Below are positions 10,435-22,469 of a DNA stretch of 64,000 nt, piece by piece. The notes beneath the pieces are model-generated. The model had not been told where the DNA came from and did not search any database. It saw only the letters and a list, made by a program, of their open reading frames with translations. Every line of letters begins with the position of its first letter. The stretch's first letter is position 1. Source of the DNA: Sphaerotilus uruguayifluvii (GTDB taxonomy: Bacteria; Pseudomonadota; Gammaproteobacteria; Burkholderiales; Burkholderiaceae_C); the NCBI RefSeq assembly GCF_013294065.1, contig NZ_JABSNM010000001.1, positions 325,925 to 389,924 on the forward strand, given 5' to 3'. A program made the position numbers and the translations under genes.

Positions 10435-10487
10435 ACACTAGCCATAGTGTTTTGCAGATCGCAGGACACTACGGCTAGTGTTATGCT
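10435..10487 (+). promoter_or_regulatory. nrdA promoter with two NrdR boxes
   Basis: Two 16-bp palindromes, ACACTAGCCATAGTGT (10435-10450) and ACACTACGGCTAGTGT (10466-10481), share the ACACTA-N4-TAGTGT outer arms of NrdR boxes. Their centres are 31 bp apart, three helical turns, the normal NrdR arrangement. A -10-like TATGCT follows at 10482-10487, so box 2 fills the region just upstream of the -10 element and NrdR binding would block RNA polymerase. The 5' leader to nrdA is about 170 bases. Confidence 0.85.
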
Positions 10488-10662
10488 CGCGTCCGTCGCG
10501 GCTGCGGGCTCTCCGCAGAATGGCCGCGCGTCCAGCACAGCAGAGCCAGAACCACCCCCCTTTCACCGTCCAGGACGGCCCGCCGCCAGCAGGTCGACCG
10601 GGGCGGCGCATTGCCGGCGACGACCGCCTGACGTCCTCAGGGAACGAACCCAGGAAGACTCC

Positions 10663-13581
<2,919 letters not shown>

Positions 13582-13684
13582 CCAGCGGCGGCCCCGGCCG
13601 CCGTCGCAATGAAAGAAACCCGCCGCGGGGCGTGACCCCGTGGTGAAACCGGCCCGCGCATCCGCCATTTCCCCGAAGAAATGC

Positions 13685-13713
13685 TTGGTGTTTGCGGGCA
13701 AGGTTCCGATAAT
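13685..13713 (+). promoter_or_regulatory. Promoter of nrdB
   Basis: TTGGTG (13685-13690) and GATAAT (13708-13713) are separated by 17 bases; the expected start lies about 17 bases before the nrdB ATG, leaving room for the AGGAAG ribosome site. No NrdR box is visible here, so nrdB may also rely on read-through from nrdA for its regulation. Confidence 0.5.
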
Positions 13714-13736
13714 TCACCCCCACTAGGAAGTCAGAC

Positions 13737-14870
13737 ATGTCAGACATGCTGGTCTGGGAAGACACTCCGCTCTCCTCCACGCCCACCCCCTCGACCCCCG
13801 CCCAGTCGTCCCTCGATCGCGATGGATCGGCGGCCGCCGAGGGCGTGAGCCAGCGTCGCGTCAACATCGCCGACAAGCGCATCATCAACGGGCAGACCGA
13901 CGTCAATCAGCTCGTTCCGTTCAAGTACAAGTGGGCCTGGGACAAGTACCTGGCCACCTGCGCCAACCACTGGATGCCGCAGGAAGTGAACATGAGCCGC
14001 GACATCGCGCTCTGGAAGGATCCGAACGGCCTGAGCGACGACGAGCGCCGCATCATCAAGCGCAACCTCGGCTTCTTCGTGACCGCCGACTCGCTGGCGG
14101 CCAACAACATCGTGCTGGGCACCTACCGCCACATCACCGCCCCGGAGTGCCGCCAGTTCCTGCTGCGCCAGGCCTTCGAGGAGGCGATCCACACGCACGC
14201 CTACCAGTACATCGTCGAGTCGCTGGGCCTGGACGAGAGCGAGATCTTCAACGCCTACCACGAGGTGGCCTCGATCCGCGACAAGGACGAGTTCCTGATC
14301 CCGTTCATCGACGCGATCATGGATCCGAACTTCGTCACCGGCACGCCCGAGGCGGACCAGACGCTGCTGAAGTCGCTGATCGTCTTCGCCTGCCTGATGG
14401 AAGGCCTGTTCTTCTACGTCGGCTTCACGCAGATCCTCGCTTTAGGCCGCCAGAACAAGATGACCGGGGCTGCCGAGCAGTACCAGTACATCCTGCGCGA
14501 CGAGTCGATGCACTGCAACTTCGGCATCGACCTGATCAACGCGATCAAGCTCGAGAACCCGCATCTGTGGACGCCGGAGTTCAAGGACGAGATCAAGGCG
14601 CTGTTCCTGAAGGCCGTCGACCTGGAATACCGCTACGCCGAGGACACCATGCCGCGTGGCGTGCTGGGCCTGAACGCGTCGATGTTCAAGGGCTACCTGC
14701 GCTTCATCGCCAACCGCCGCGCGACCCAGATCGGTCTCGACGAGCTCTTCCCGAACGAGGAGAACCCCTTCCCGTGGATGAGCGAGATGATCGACCTGAA
14801 GAAGGAGCGCAACTTCTTCGAGACCCGCGTGATCGAGTATCAGTCGGGCGGCGCCCTGTCCTGGGACTGA
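13737..14870 (+). CDS. nrdB: Class Ia ribonucleoside-diphosphate reductase, beta subunit
   Basis: Di-iron tyrosyl-radical subunit (377 aa) of ribonucleotide reductase. Ferritin-like helices carry the metal ligands in [16 protein letters not shown] and in [12 protein letters not shown] (ExxH motif); an aromatic stretch [11 protein letters not shown] fits the radical pocket. The first about 50 residues, rich in Ser/Thr/Pro, form a flexible extension before the conserved [20 protein letters not shown]. The C-terminal tail ending SGGALSWD is where NrdB docks on NrdA. An internal ATG at 13746 (MLVWED) is an alternative start; AGGAAG nine bases upstream of 13737 favours the first. Located 155 bases after nrdA. 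Confidence 0.96.
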   Translation: MSDMLVWEDTPLSSTPTPSTPAQSSLDRDGSAAAEGVSQRRVNIADKRIINGQTDVNQLVPFKYKWAWDKYLATCANHWMPQEVNMSRDIALWKDPNGLSDDERRIIKRNLGFFVTADSLAANNIVLGTYRHITAPECRQFLLRQAFEEAIHTHAYQYIVESLGLDESEIFNAYHEVASIRDKDEFLIPFIDAIMDPNFVTGTPEADQTLLKSLIVFACLMEGLFFYVGFTQILALGRQNKMTGAAEQYQYILRDESMHCNFGIDLINAIKLENPHLWTPEFKDEIKALFLKAVDLEYRYAEDTMPRGVLGLNASMFKGYLRFIANRRATQIGLDELFPNEENPFPWMSEMIDLKKERNFFETRVIEYQSGGALSWD

Positions 14871-15033
14871 AGCCTGCCGTGCCGCTGCCGCCCTTCGTCC
14901 GCCTCTCGATTCCCTCCCGTTCACGGATCCCGCGCGCCTGTGCTGCACAGCCGCACGGACCGATGATCACCCCCGGTCCTCTTTCCCGCGGCCGGTCGGG
15001 TGCGCAATGTCAATCTCATCTAGGAGAACTGTG

Positions 15034-15858
15034 ATGGCAACGAAGAAGACGGCTGCGGCCCCGAAGGCTGTCGCGGCAACCCCGGCCGCAGCCCCGGCCG
15101 AGAAGCCCGCCCGCAAGACCACGAAGAAGGCCGCCGCCCCGGCCGTCGTCGAGACGGTCGCTGCAGCCCCTGCCCCGGCGCCCGCGCCGGCTCCGGTGGC
15201 CGAGACCGCCAAGCCGGTGAAGAAGGCTGCCGCGAAGAAGGCGGCGCCGAAGAAGGCCGCGGCTCCGGCCGTCGCCGCCGAGCCGGCACCGGCACCGGCA
15301 CCGGCCCCCGCTCCGGTGGTCGAGGAAGCCAAGCCGGCGGCCAAGAAGGCTGCCGCGAAGAAGGCGGCGCCGAAGAAGGCCGCGGCTCCGGCCGTCGCCG
15401 CCGAGCCGGCACCGGCTCCGGCCCCCGCTCCGGTCGTCGAGGAAGCCAAGCCGGCGGCCAAGAAGGCTGCCGCGAAGAAGGCGGCGCCGAAGAAGGCTGC
15501 GGCCCCGGCCGTCGCCGCCGAGCCGGCACCGGCCCCCGCTCCGGTGGTCGAGGAGGCCAAGCCGGCGGCCAAGAAGGCTGCCGCGAAGAAGGCGGCGCCG
15601 AAGAAGGCTGCGGCTCCGGCCGTCGCCGCCGAGCCGGCACCGGCACCGGCCCCCGCTCCGGTGGTCGAGGAAGCCAAGCCGGCGGCCAAGAAGGCTGCGC
15701 CGAAGAAGGCGGCCGCTCCGAAGCCCGCGCTGAAGAAGGCCGAGCCGGCGAAGAAGGCCGCGAAGAAGAGCGCGACCGCCGCCGCACCGTCGACGACCGC
15801 CAAGACGACGCTGAACCCGAAGGCCGCCTGGCCCTTCCCGACCGGCGAGAAGCCGTGA
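15034..15858 (+). CDS. Histone H1-like Ala/Lys/Pro-rich DNA-binding protein
   Basis: 274-aa protein of very low complexity: mostly Ala, Lys and Pro with some Glu and Val. KKAAAKKAAPKKAA blocks alternate with PAPAPAPVVEEAKP linkers in four tandem units. Such proteins (H1-like, related to HctB/BpH2 types) occur in many Betaproteobacteria and bind DNA non-specifically through lysine-rich arms, acting in nucleoid compaction; that role is family knowledge. The C-terminus NPKAAWPFPTGEKP is the least repetitive part. The ATG at 15034 follows AGGAGA with good spacing; an upstream in-frame ATG at 15007 overlaps that ribosome site and is unlikely. A strong terminator follows 39 bases after the stop. 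Confidence 0.88.
   Translation: MATKKTAAAPKAVAATPAAAPAEKPARKTTKKAAAPAVVETVAAAPAPAPAPAPVAETAKPVKKAAAKKAAPKKAAAPAVAAEPAPAPAPAPAPVVEEAKPAAKKAAAKKAAPKKAAAPAVAAEPAPAPAPAPVVEEAKPAAKKAAAKKAAPKKAAAPAVAAEPAPAPAPVVEEAKPAAKKAAAKKAAPKKAAAPAVAAEPAPAPAPAPVVEEAKPAAKKAAPKKAAAPKPALKKAEPAKKAAKKSATAAAPSTTAKTTLNPKAAWPFPTGEKP
15220..15687 (+). repeat. Four in-frame tandem repeats of 111-123 bp
   Basis: Units begin at 15220, 15343, 15460 and 15571, with lengths 123, 117, 111 and 117 bp; a truncated fifth starts at 15688. They are nearly identical in DNA. Lengths differ only by multiples of 6 bp, each being one Pro-Ala dipeptide in the linker, as expected from slippage or unequal recombination. Confidence 0.9.
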
Positions 15859-15897
15859 TCGCGGCCTGACCGGGAGCCTCGGCTTCCGGCCTGACGA

Positions 15898-15922
15898 AGC
15901 CCGGCCCCGGCCGGGCTTTTTT
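15898..15922 (+). terminator. Intrinsic terminator of the H1-like gene
   Basis: AGCCCGG (15898-15904) pairs with CCGGGCT (15911-15917) around CCCCGG, followed by a run of six T to 15922. The convergent nucleoside hydrolase gene ends at 15929 and could use the opposite face only weakly. Confidence 0.85.
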
Positions 15923-15928
15923 CATGCC

Positions 15929-16885
15929 TCAGCCGGGAAAGAGCCGGCGGAAGTCGGCCAGCACCCGCGCGACGTCGACGCCGGTGCAGACCTGCTGCTC
16001 GGGGCGGCCGTCCCAGTCGGTGGCGGGGAAGCGGCTGCCGCGCACCGACTGGATGGTCTGGCCGGCCGCCAGCCCCTCGGTCACGACACGCACCGCGCCC
16101 GGCCGGCGGGTGAAGGCCGAGGCATCGAGCGCGAAGGCCACCGCGGTGGCGTCATGGCAGCAGATGCCGCCGCCGGTGCGGAATTCGTAGAAGGCCTCGT
16201 AGAAGCGGGTGATGTCGCGCAGGAAGGCGCCGTGCGGGCCGCCGCGCGCGCCCAGCTCGTCGAGGTAGCCGGTCGTCATCACCACCTCGTGCGTCACGTC
16301 CAGGCCGACGAAGGTCACCGGCCACGGCGCGGTGGCGACGAGGTCGGCCGCATGCGGGTCGTTGAAGATGTTGGCCTCGGCCACCGGCGACATGTTGCCG
16401 CCGTGGCCGTGCGTGCCGAAGGCACCGCCCATCAGCACCACCTCGCGCACATGGCGGGGCAGCTCCGGGTCGAGCTGCAGTGCCAGCGCCAGATTGGTCA
16501 GCGGCCCGACCGGCACCAGCACCAGTTCGCCCGAATGCCGGCGTGCCATCTCGACGATGAACTGCGCGGCCGGGCGCGGATCGAGCGCGCCGCCGGGCTC
16601 GGGCAGCTCGACGTTGCCCAGGCCGTTGGCGCCATGCACGAAGTCGGCGAAGTCGCCGGCCGGCTTCACCAGCGGCCGCGCCGCGCCGCGCGCCACCGGC
16701 ACCTCCGGAATGCCGAAGCGCTCGCGCAGCGCCAGCGCGTTGCGGGTGGTCAGCTCGATCGGCACGTTGCCGAAGACGGTGGTGATGCCGACCAGCTCGG
16801 CGCGCGGATCGAGCGCCAGCATCGCCAGCGCCATCGCGTCGTCGATGCCCGGATCGGTGTCGAAGAGGATGCGGGTGCGGTTCAC
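15929..16885 (-). CDS. Nucleoside hydrolase (IunH/RihA-type)
   Basis: Hydrolyses the N-glycosidic bond of ribonucleosides to free base and ribose (318 aa, usual length). The N-terminal DTDPGIDDAMAL is the calcium-binding signature of the family; further landmarks are VPVGPLTNLAL, the substrate loop around GGAFGTHGHGGNMSPVAEANIFNDPHAA, and the late metal/substrate motif CCHDATAVAFAL. Specificity (purine, pyrimidine or mixed) cannot be read off. Start is a GTG at 16885 (VNRTRILFDTD) whose GTGA overlaps the stop of the ribokinase gene, so translation is coupled. Ribose released here can be phosphorylated by that ribokinase, making the operon a nucleoside salvage unit. Confidence 0.93.
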   Translation of the reverse strand: MNRTRILFDTDPGIDDAMALAMLALDPRAELVGITTVFGNVPIELTTRNALALRERFGIPEVPVARGAARPLVKPAGDFADFVHGANGLGNVELPEPGGALDPRPAAQFIVEMARRHSGELVLVPVGPLTNLALALQLDPELPRHVREVVLMGGAFGTHGHGGNMSPVAEANIFNDPHAADLVATAPWPVTFVGLDVTHEVVMTTGYLDELGARGGPHGAFLRDITRFYEAFYEFRTGGGICCHDATAVAFALDASAFTRRPGAVRVVTEGLAAGQTIQSVRGSRFPATDWDGRPEQQVCTGVDVARVLADFRRLFPG

Positions 16886-17844
16886 GGGGTGTCTCCCTGA
16901 AGGTGCAGGTCGGCGACGAGGCGATCGACCTCGGCGGCCGTCGGCATCGCCGACTGGGTGCCGAGCCGGGTGACGGCCAGCGCGGCGGCGGCCTGGGCGC
17001 GGGTCAGCGCCTCGCGCAGCGGCCGGCCGGCGGCCAGCGCGGCCGCCAGCGCGCCGACCACCGTGTCGCCGGCGCCGGTGGTGTCCGCCGCCTGCACCCG
17101 CGGCGCCGGCAGCGCCAGCGTGCCTTCGGGGCCGGCCAGCACCAGACCCTCGGCGCCGAGCGTCACCAGCACCTGGCGCGGGCCGCGCCGGCGCAGCTGC
17201 TCGGCCACCGCGCGCGCCTCGGTCGGGCCGGGAACGGGCGTGCCGGCCAGCGCCGCCGCCTCGATCTCGTTGACCACCAGCCAGTCGAGCTGGCCGAGCA
17301 GCGCATCGTCCAGCGGCTGCACCGGCGCGGCGTTGAGCACCGTGACTGCACCCGCCTCGCGCGCGATCGCCAGCGCCTCGGTCACCGCGTCGAGCGGGCA
17401 TTCGAGCTGCGCGACCACCACGCGGGCCTGGCGCAGCCGCGCGGCCTGCGCGCGCACGCGCTCGGGCGTCAGCGCATGGTTGGCGCCGGGAATGACGACG
17501 ATGCTGTTCTCGCCGTCGGGCATCAGCAGGATGGCGGCGGTGCCGCTGGGCGTGCCTGCGATGCGCTCGACCGCATGGGTGTCGATGCCGTCGGCCTGCA
17601 GCGCCGCGAGCAGCGCCGCGCCGTGGGCGTCCTGCCCGACCGCGCCGAGCATCGCCACCCGGGCGCCCTGGCGTGCGGCGGCCACCGCCTGGTTGGCGCC
17701 CTTGCCGCCGCCGTCGGTGTCGAAGCCGCTGCCGGTCAGCGTCTCGCCCGGGGCGGGCAGGCGCGGCGTGCGGATGCGCAGGTCCATGTTCAGGCTGCCG
17801 ACCACCAGCACGTCGGCGGCGGTCGCGGCGAAAGGCTCACTCAT
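16882..17844 (-). CDS. rbsK: Ribokinase
   Basis: PfkB-family sugar kinase (320 aa) converting ribose to ribose 5-phosphate. Visible: N-terminal VVGSLNMDL, the first PfkB signature GGGKGANQAVAAARQGARV, the VVIPGANHAL region typical of ribokinase, and the second signature DTTGAGDTVVGAL, with the catalytic Asp as its final residue. Middle gene of a three-gene - strand operon: the adenosine-kinase-like gene lies 65 bases upstream and the nucleoside hydrolase overlaps its stop. Ribokinase beside a nucleoside hydrolase and without a ribose transporter points to ribose from nucleosides, not from uptake. Confidence 0.92.
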   Translation of the reverse strand: MSEPFAATAADVLVVGSLNMDLRIRTPRLPAPGETLTGSGFDTDGGGKGANQAVAAARQGARVAMLGAVGQDAHGAALLAALQADGIDTHAVERIAGTPSGTAAILLMPDGENSIVVIPGANHALTPERVRAQAARLRQARVVVAQLECPLDAVTEALAIAREAGAVTVLNAAPVQPLDDALLGQLDWLVVNEIEAAALAGTPVPGPTEARAVAEQLRRRGPRQVLVTLGAEGLVLAGPEGTLALPAPRVQAADTTGAGDTVVGALAAALAAGRPLREALTRAQAAAALAVTRLGTQSAMPTAAEVDRLVADLHLQGDTP

Positions 17845-17909
17845 CGGCGTCTCCTGGATCGCGGGATCAGGGCGCCGGGCTGCCGCGGTCAGCGCGGCAG
17901 CGGCCGACC

Positions 17910-18857
17910 TCAGAACGGCCAGGCGCCGTAATGCTGCTCGAACTGCGCGCGGATCTCCTCGCGCGTCGGACGGTGATTCTGACAGCCCTGCACCGCGATC
18001 TTGATCGAGCCCAGCACGCTGCCCAGGCGCGCGCCGTCGAGCAGCGGGCGGCCGGTGGCCATCGCCAGCAGCAGGCCGGCGCGGTAGGCGTCGCCGCAGC
18101 CGGTCGGGTCCTTGACGGCGGCGGCCGGCACCGGCGCGATGGCCTGCTCGGCGCCGCCCTGCCAGACCACCGAGCCCTCGGCGCCGCGGGTGACGATCAG
18201 CGTGTCGACCCGCGCGGCCAGCTCGGCCAGCGTCAGGCCGGTCTTGTCGCAGATCAGCTCGGCCTCGTAGTCGTTGCAGACCAGCACCGGCGCGCGGTCG
18301 ATCATCTCCAGCAGCTGCTCGCCGCTGAACAGCACGATGTTCTGGCCGGGATCGAGGATGAAGGGCAGGCCGGCCTCGGCCATCTCGCGGCTGTGCTGCT
18401 GCATCGCGTCGGGCGCGTCCGGGCCGACCAGGCCGACCGCGACCTCGCCGGCCTCGGCCAGCGCGATCTCGGCCGAGCGACCCATCGCGCCGGGGTGGAA
18501 GCCGGCGAGCTGGTTGTTCGACAGGTCGGTGACGATGAAGCACTGCGCGGTGTAGCTGTCGGCGGCGACGCGGATCGCGCGCTGGTCGATGCCGCAGCGC
18601 TGGTAGTGCTCGCGGTAGGGGCCGAAGTCGTCGCCGACCATGCCCATCGGCACCGCCTCGCCGCCGAGCAGCGCGTAGTTGTAGGCGATGTTGCCGGCGC
18701 AGCCGCCGTACTCGCGGCGCATGCGCGGCGACAGGAAGGACAGGTTGATCTTGTGGATCTGGTCCGGAAGGATGTGGTCGGTGAACTGGCCCTCGAACAC
18801 CATGATGGTGTCGTAGGCGATCGAGGCGGCGATGGCGGCGCGGGTGCTCATGCTCAT
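17910..18857 (-). CDS. Adenosine-kinase-like PfkB carbohydrate kinase
   Basis: 315-aa PfkB-family kinase. The GGCAGNIAYNYALLGG motif and DPTGCGDAYRAGLL signature (catalytic Asp in GCGD) are intact. The N-terminal FEGQFTDHILPDQIHKINLSF pattern and the NDYEAELICDKTGL segment are those of the bacterial group annotated as adenosine kinase or ribokinase-like nucleoside kinase. Likely reaction: ATP-dependent phosphorylation of adenosine or another nucleoside; exact substrate inferred from family and neighbours only. First gene of the salvage operon. The start could be 18857 (MSMST) or 18851 (MST). The 3' UTR of the micropeptide unit ends about 170 bases upstream, so the promoter should lie between 18858 and 19026. 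Confidence 0.82.
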   Translation of the reverse strand: MSMSTRAAIAASIAYDTIMVFEGQFTDHILPDQIHKINLSFLSPRMRREYGGCAGNIAYNYALLGGEAVPMGMVGDDFGPYREHYQRCGIDQRAIRVAADSYTAQCFIVTDLSNNQLAGFHPGAMGRSAEIALAEAGEVAVGLVGPDAPDAMQQHSREMAEAGLPFILDPGQNIVLFSGEQLLEMIDRAPVLVCNDYEAELICDKTGLTLAELAARVDTLIVTRGAEGSVVWQGGAEQAIAPVPAAAVKDPTGCGDAYRAGLLLAMATGRPLLDGARLGSVLGSIKIAVQGCQNHRPTREEIRAQFEQHYGAWPF

Positions 18858-19026
18858 GGGTCGCGGTCAGCGGCAGGGGAGGGAGGGCCGGCGCGGCGCG
18901 GGCCGGGCGCGGAAGTGGCCGCGAGAATACCGCAGCCCCTGTGGAGCGGTCGGCGGAAACGGGAGGCCAGGGCCGGGGAGATCAGGCGCGAGGTCGGCGC
19001 AGGCCGTCGGCGGCGGAGCGGCGCGC

Positions 19027-19095
19027 AAAAAAAGAAGGGAGGCGGGACGGGGTGACCGGGTGCTCGCTCTCTCTGGCCCGGAACGCCCGCCTCCC
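19027..19095 (-). terminator. Strong intrinsic terminator of the micropeptide transcript
   Basis: Read on the - strand, GGGAGGCGGG (19095-19086) pairs perfectly with CCCGCCTCCC (19046-19037); an inner CCGGG/CCCGG stem (19081-19077 with 19060-19056) lies inside. It is followed by TTCTTTTTTT (19036-19027). The only upstream - strand genes within reach are the two micro-ORFs, which supports their being transcribed. Confidence 0.8.
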
Positions 19096-19096
19096 T

Positions 19097-19114
19097 GGGA
19101 CTGAGCCCAGTCCC
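19097..19114 (-). other. Stable hairpin in the micropeptide 3' UTR
   Basis: GGGACTG (19097-19103) and CAGTCCC (19108-19114) pair perfectly over a four-base loop. It lies directly upstream of the terminator and just downstream of a CTCCTCCTC run (on the - strand, about 19126-19134), so the 3' UTR could be processed into an sRNA-like fragment. No T-tract on either side. Confidence 0.5.
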
Positions 19115-19153
19115 CAAGGCTTCTCTGAGGAGGAGTTGCTCGGACGCGGGCCT

Positions 19154-19276
19154 TCAGCGAGCCGGCTGCACGGCCGGTTCGGCCGGCGATTCGGTGCCCT
19201 CATCGGCACCGGCGTATGCGCTGAAGGCGAAAATCAGGGCGGCGGCGGTCAGCCATTCGGACCAGCGGAACTTCAT
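19154..19276 (-). CDS. Micropeptide A, 40 aa, signal-peptide-like (unknown)
   Basis: Short ORF starting MKFRWSEWL, then a hydrophobic stretch TAAALIFAFSAYA, and a short acidic/Pro-rich tail ending QPAR. This looks like a signal peptide (likely cleavage after AYA) with a mature part of about 19 residues, or a small inner-membrane peptide. A GGGAGA ribosome site lies about 7 bases before the ATG. The same layout, MKxRWxxWLxAAALxxAxSA, occurs in the ORF at 19439-19552, so this is a tandem paralogous pair; conservation of pattern argues that both are coding. Followed by a structured 3' UTR and a strong terminator. Function unknown. Confidence 0.6.
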   Translation of the reverse strand: MKFRWSEWLTAAALIFAFSAYAGADEGTESPAEPAVQPAR

Positions 19277-19438
19277 GGTGGGTCTCCCGTCGTTGCCAAT
19301 CGACAGGTCTAGCGTACGCGTCTCGGGCCGACATGGCTGCGTCATCTTGCAACCGCCGTGACCCCTCGCGCAGAAGTTCACGCATTCTTTCCGAAGAGGG
19401 CGGAACCGACCGGGCAGTGCGGTCGGATGCCGGGGGGC

Positions 19439-19552
19439 TCAGCGCGACTGCGCCAGCAGCGGCAGGTCGTCGGTGGTCGAGACGGCGGCTCCGGCGCTCA
19501 ATGCCAGGGCCAGGGCGGCGGCGGCCAGCCAGTCGGTCCAGCGGGGCTTCAT
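19439..19552 (-). CDS. Micropeptide B, 37 aa, paralogue of A (unknown)
   Basis: Short ORF starting MKPRWTDWL, then AAAALALALSAGAA and a tail STTDDLPLLAQSR. It shares with micropeptide A the basic N-terminus, both tryptophans at the same positions (5 and 8) and an Ala-rich hydrophobic core, but the tails differ completely, as expected if the signal-like part is what is conserved. AAGGAAG stands about 10 bases before the ATG. It lies 162 bases upstream of A on the same strand and downstream of nothing on that strand except the sequence after yejF, which ends the other way along at 19667. Function unknown; could be secreted peptides, small membrane regulators or a toxin-like pair. Confidence 0.58.
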   Translation of the reverse strand: MKPRWTDWLAAAALALALSAGAAVSTTDDLPLLAQSR

Positions 19553-19666
19553 GGGAGGGAACTTCCTTGCGGGTTGATGCCTGTCGATGTTCGCAAGGCT
19601 GGCCCGGGGCGCATCGGGCGATGAACGCAGCCATCCCGACCCAGAAAATCCGATGTGTTCCGCGGT

Positions 19667-21436
<1,770 letters not shown>

Positions 21437-21440
21437 CGCG

Positions 21441-22469
21441 TCAGCCCTCCAGCCCGCGCAGCTTCGGATCGAGCGCGTCGCGCAGCGCGTCGGTCATCAG
21501 CGAGAAGGCGGTGACGAACACCGCCATGAAGGTGGTGGCGGTGGCGATCTGCCACCAGTAGCCCAGGATCAGCTCGCTCTGCGCCTCGGCCAGCATCGTG
21601 CCCCAGCTCACCTGGTCGACGCTCACGCCCAGGCCCAGGTAGGACAGGATGACCTCGTACTTGATGAAGCCCACGACATGGATCGAGAGCTGCACCAGCA
21701 CCACATGGCTGACGTTGGGCAGGATGTGGCGGAACATGCGTTGCGTGCGGCTGGCGCCGATGGCCTCGGCGGCGCGCACATAGTCGCGCGCGGCGTGCTT
21801 CATGAACTCGGCGCGCACCAGCCGGTAGATGCCGGTCCAGCCGGTCAGACCGAGGATCAGCACCACGCTGGTCACACCCCGCCCGGCCACCGCCGCGAAG
21901 GCGAAGATCAGCAGGATGCCGGGAATCGAGGTGAAGACGTTGTAGACCCACTCCAGCAGGTCGCCGACGCGCCCGCCGAGGAAGCCCGCCAGGGCGCCCA
22001 GCACCGTGCCGATCGCCGCGGCCACCACCGCCGCCAGCACGCCGACCAGGATGGAGATCTGCGAGCCCTTGATCGCCTTGTCGAGCACGCTGCGGCCGAG
22101 CCGGTCGCCGCCCAGCGGCAGCGTCTCGGCCGGTGTCGTCGTCTCGACCGACTGGCGCACGGTGGCCTCGTCCCATTCGCGGTAGCGCGGGGCGAGCGGG
22201 TCGACGCTGGAGAGGTCGAGCAGCGGCGCGCTGGCCGAAGGCGCCGGCAGCCCCGGCATCGGCAGCGCGGGCGCAGCGGGGCCCAGCAGCGTGGGCGGCG
22301 CGTAGGACACGCCGCGTTCCTGCTGCCAGTGCGCGCCGGCCAGGCCGGTGACGGCCGCCAGCACCAGGAGCGCATACAGCGCCACGACGACGATCGCCGT
22401 CATGCCGACGCGGTCGCCGCGCAGCCGCCGCGCCGCCAGCGCCCAGACGCCTTCGGAGGGAGCGCTCAT
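21441..22469 (-). CDS. yejE: YejE-type peptide ABC transporter permease
   Basis: 342-aa inner-membrane permease. An N-terminal membrane helix is followed by a long periplasmic segment (about 45-130) containing the DRLGRSVLDKAIKGSQISI stretch typical of DppC/OppC-type subunits, then five more helices with the cytoplasmic EAA loop around YVRAAEAIGASRTQRMFRHILPN that docks on the ATPase. Partner of YejB. Start ATG at 22469 overlaps the yejB stop by four bases, so the two permeases are translated together. Confidence 0.92.
   Translation of the reverse strand: MSAPSEGVWALAARRLRGDRVGMTAIVVVALYALLVLAAVTGLAGAHWQQERGVSYAPPTLLGPAAPALPMPGLPAPSASAPLLDLSSVDPLAPRYREWDEATVRQSVETTTPAETLPLGGDRLGRSVLDKAIKGSQISILVGVLAAVVAAAIGTVLGALAGFLGGRVGDLLEWVYNVFTSIPGILLIFAFAAVAGRGVTSVVLILGLTGWTGIYRLVRAEFMKHAARDYVRAAEAIGASRTQRMFRHILPNVSHVVLVQLSIHVVGFIKYEVILSYLGLGVSVDQVSWGTMLAEAQSELILGYWWQIATATTFMAVFVTAFSLMTDALRDALDPKLRGLEG

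Noticed and set aside
13621-13655. Hairpin CCGCGGGG/CCCCGTGG between nrdA and nrdB as a terminator
   Set aside because: One mismatch and no T-tract; not enough to call a terminator.
15220-15700. CRISPR-like array
   Set aside because: Repeats are in frame, have no spacers of unique sequence and encode the Lys/Ala/Pro units of the H1-like protein.
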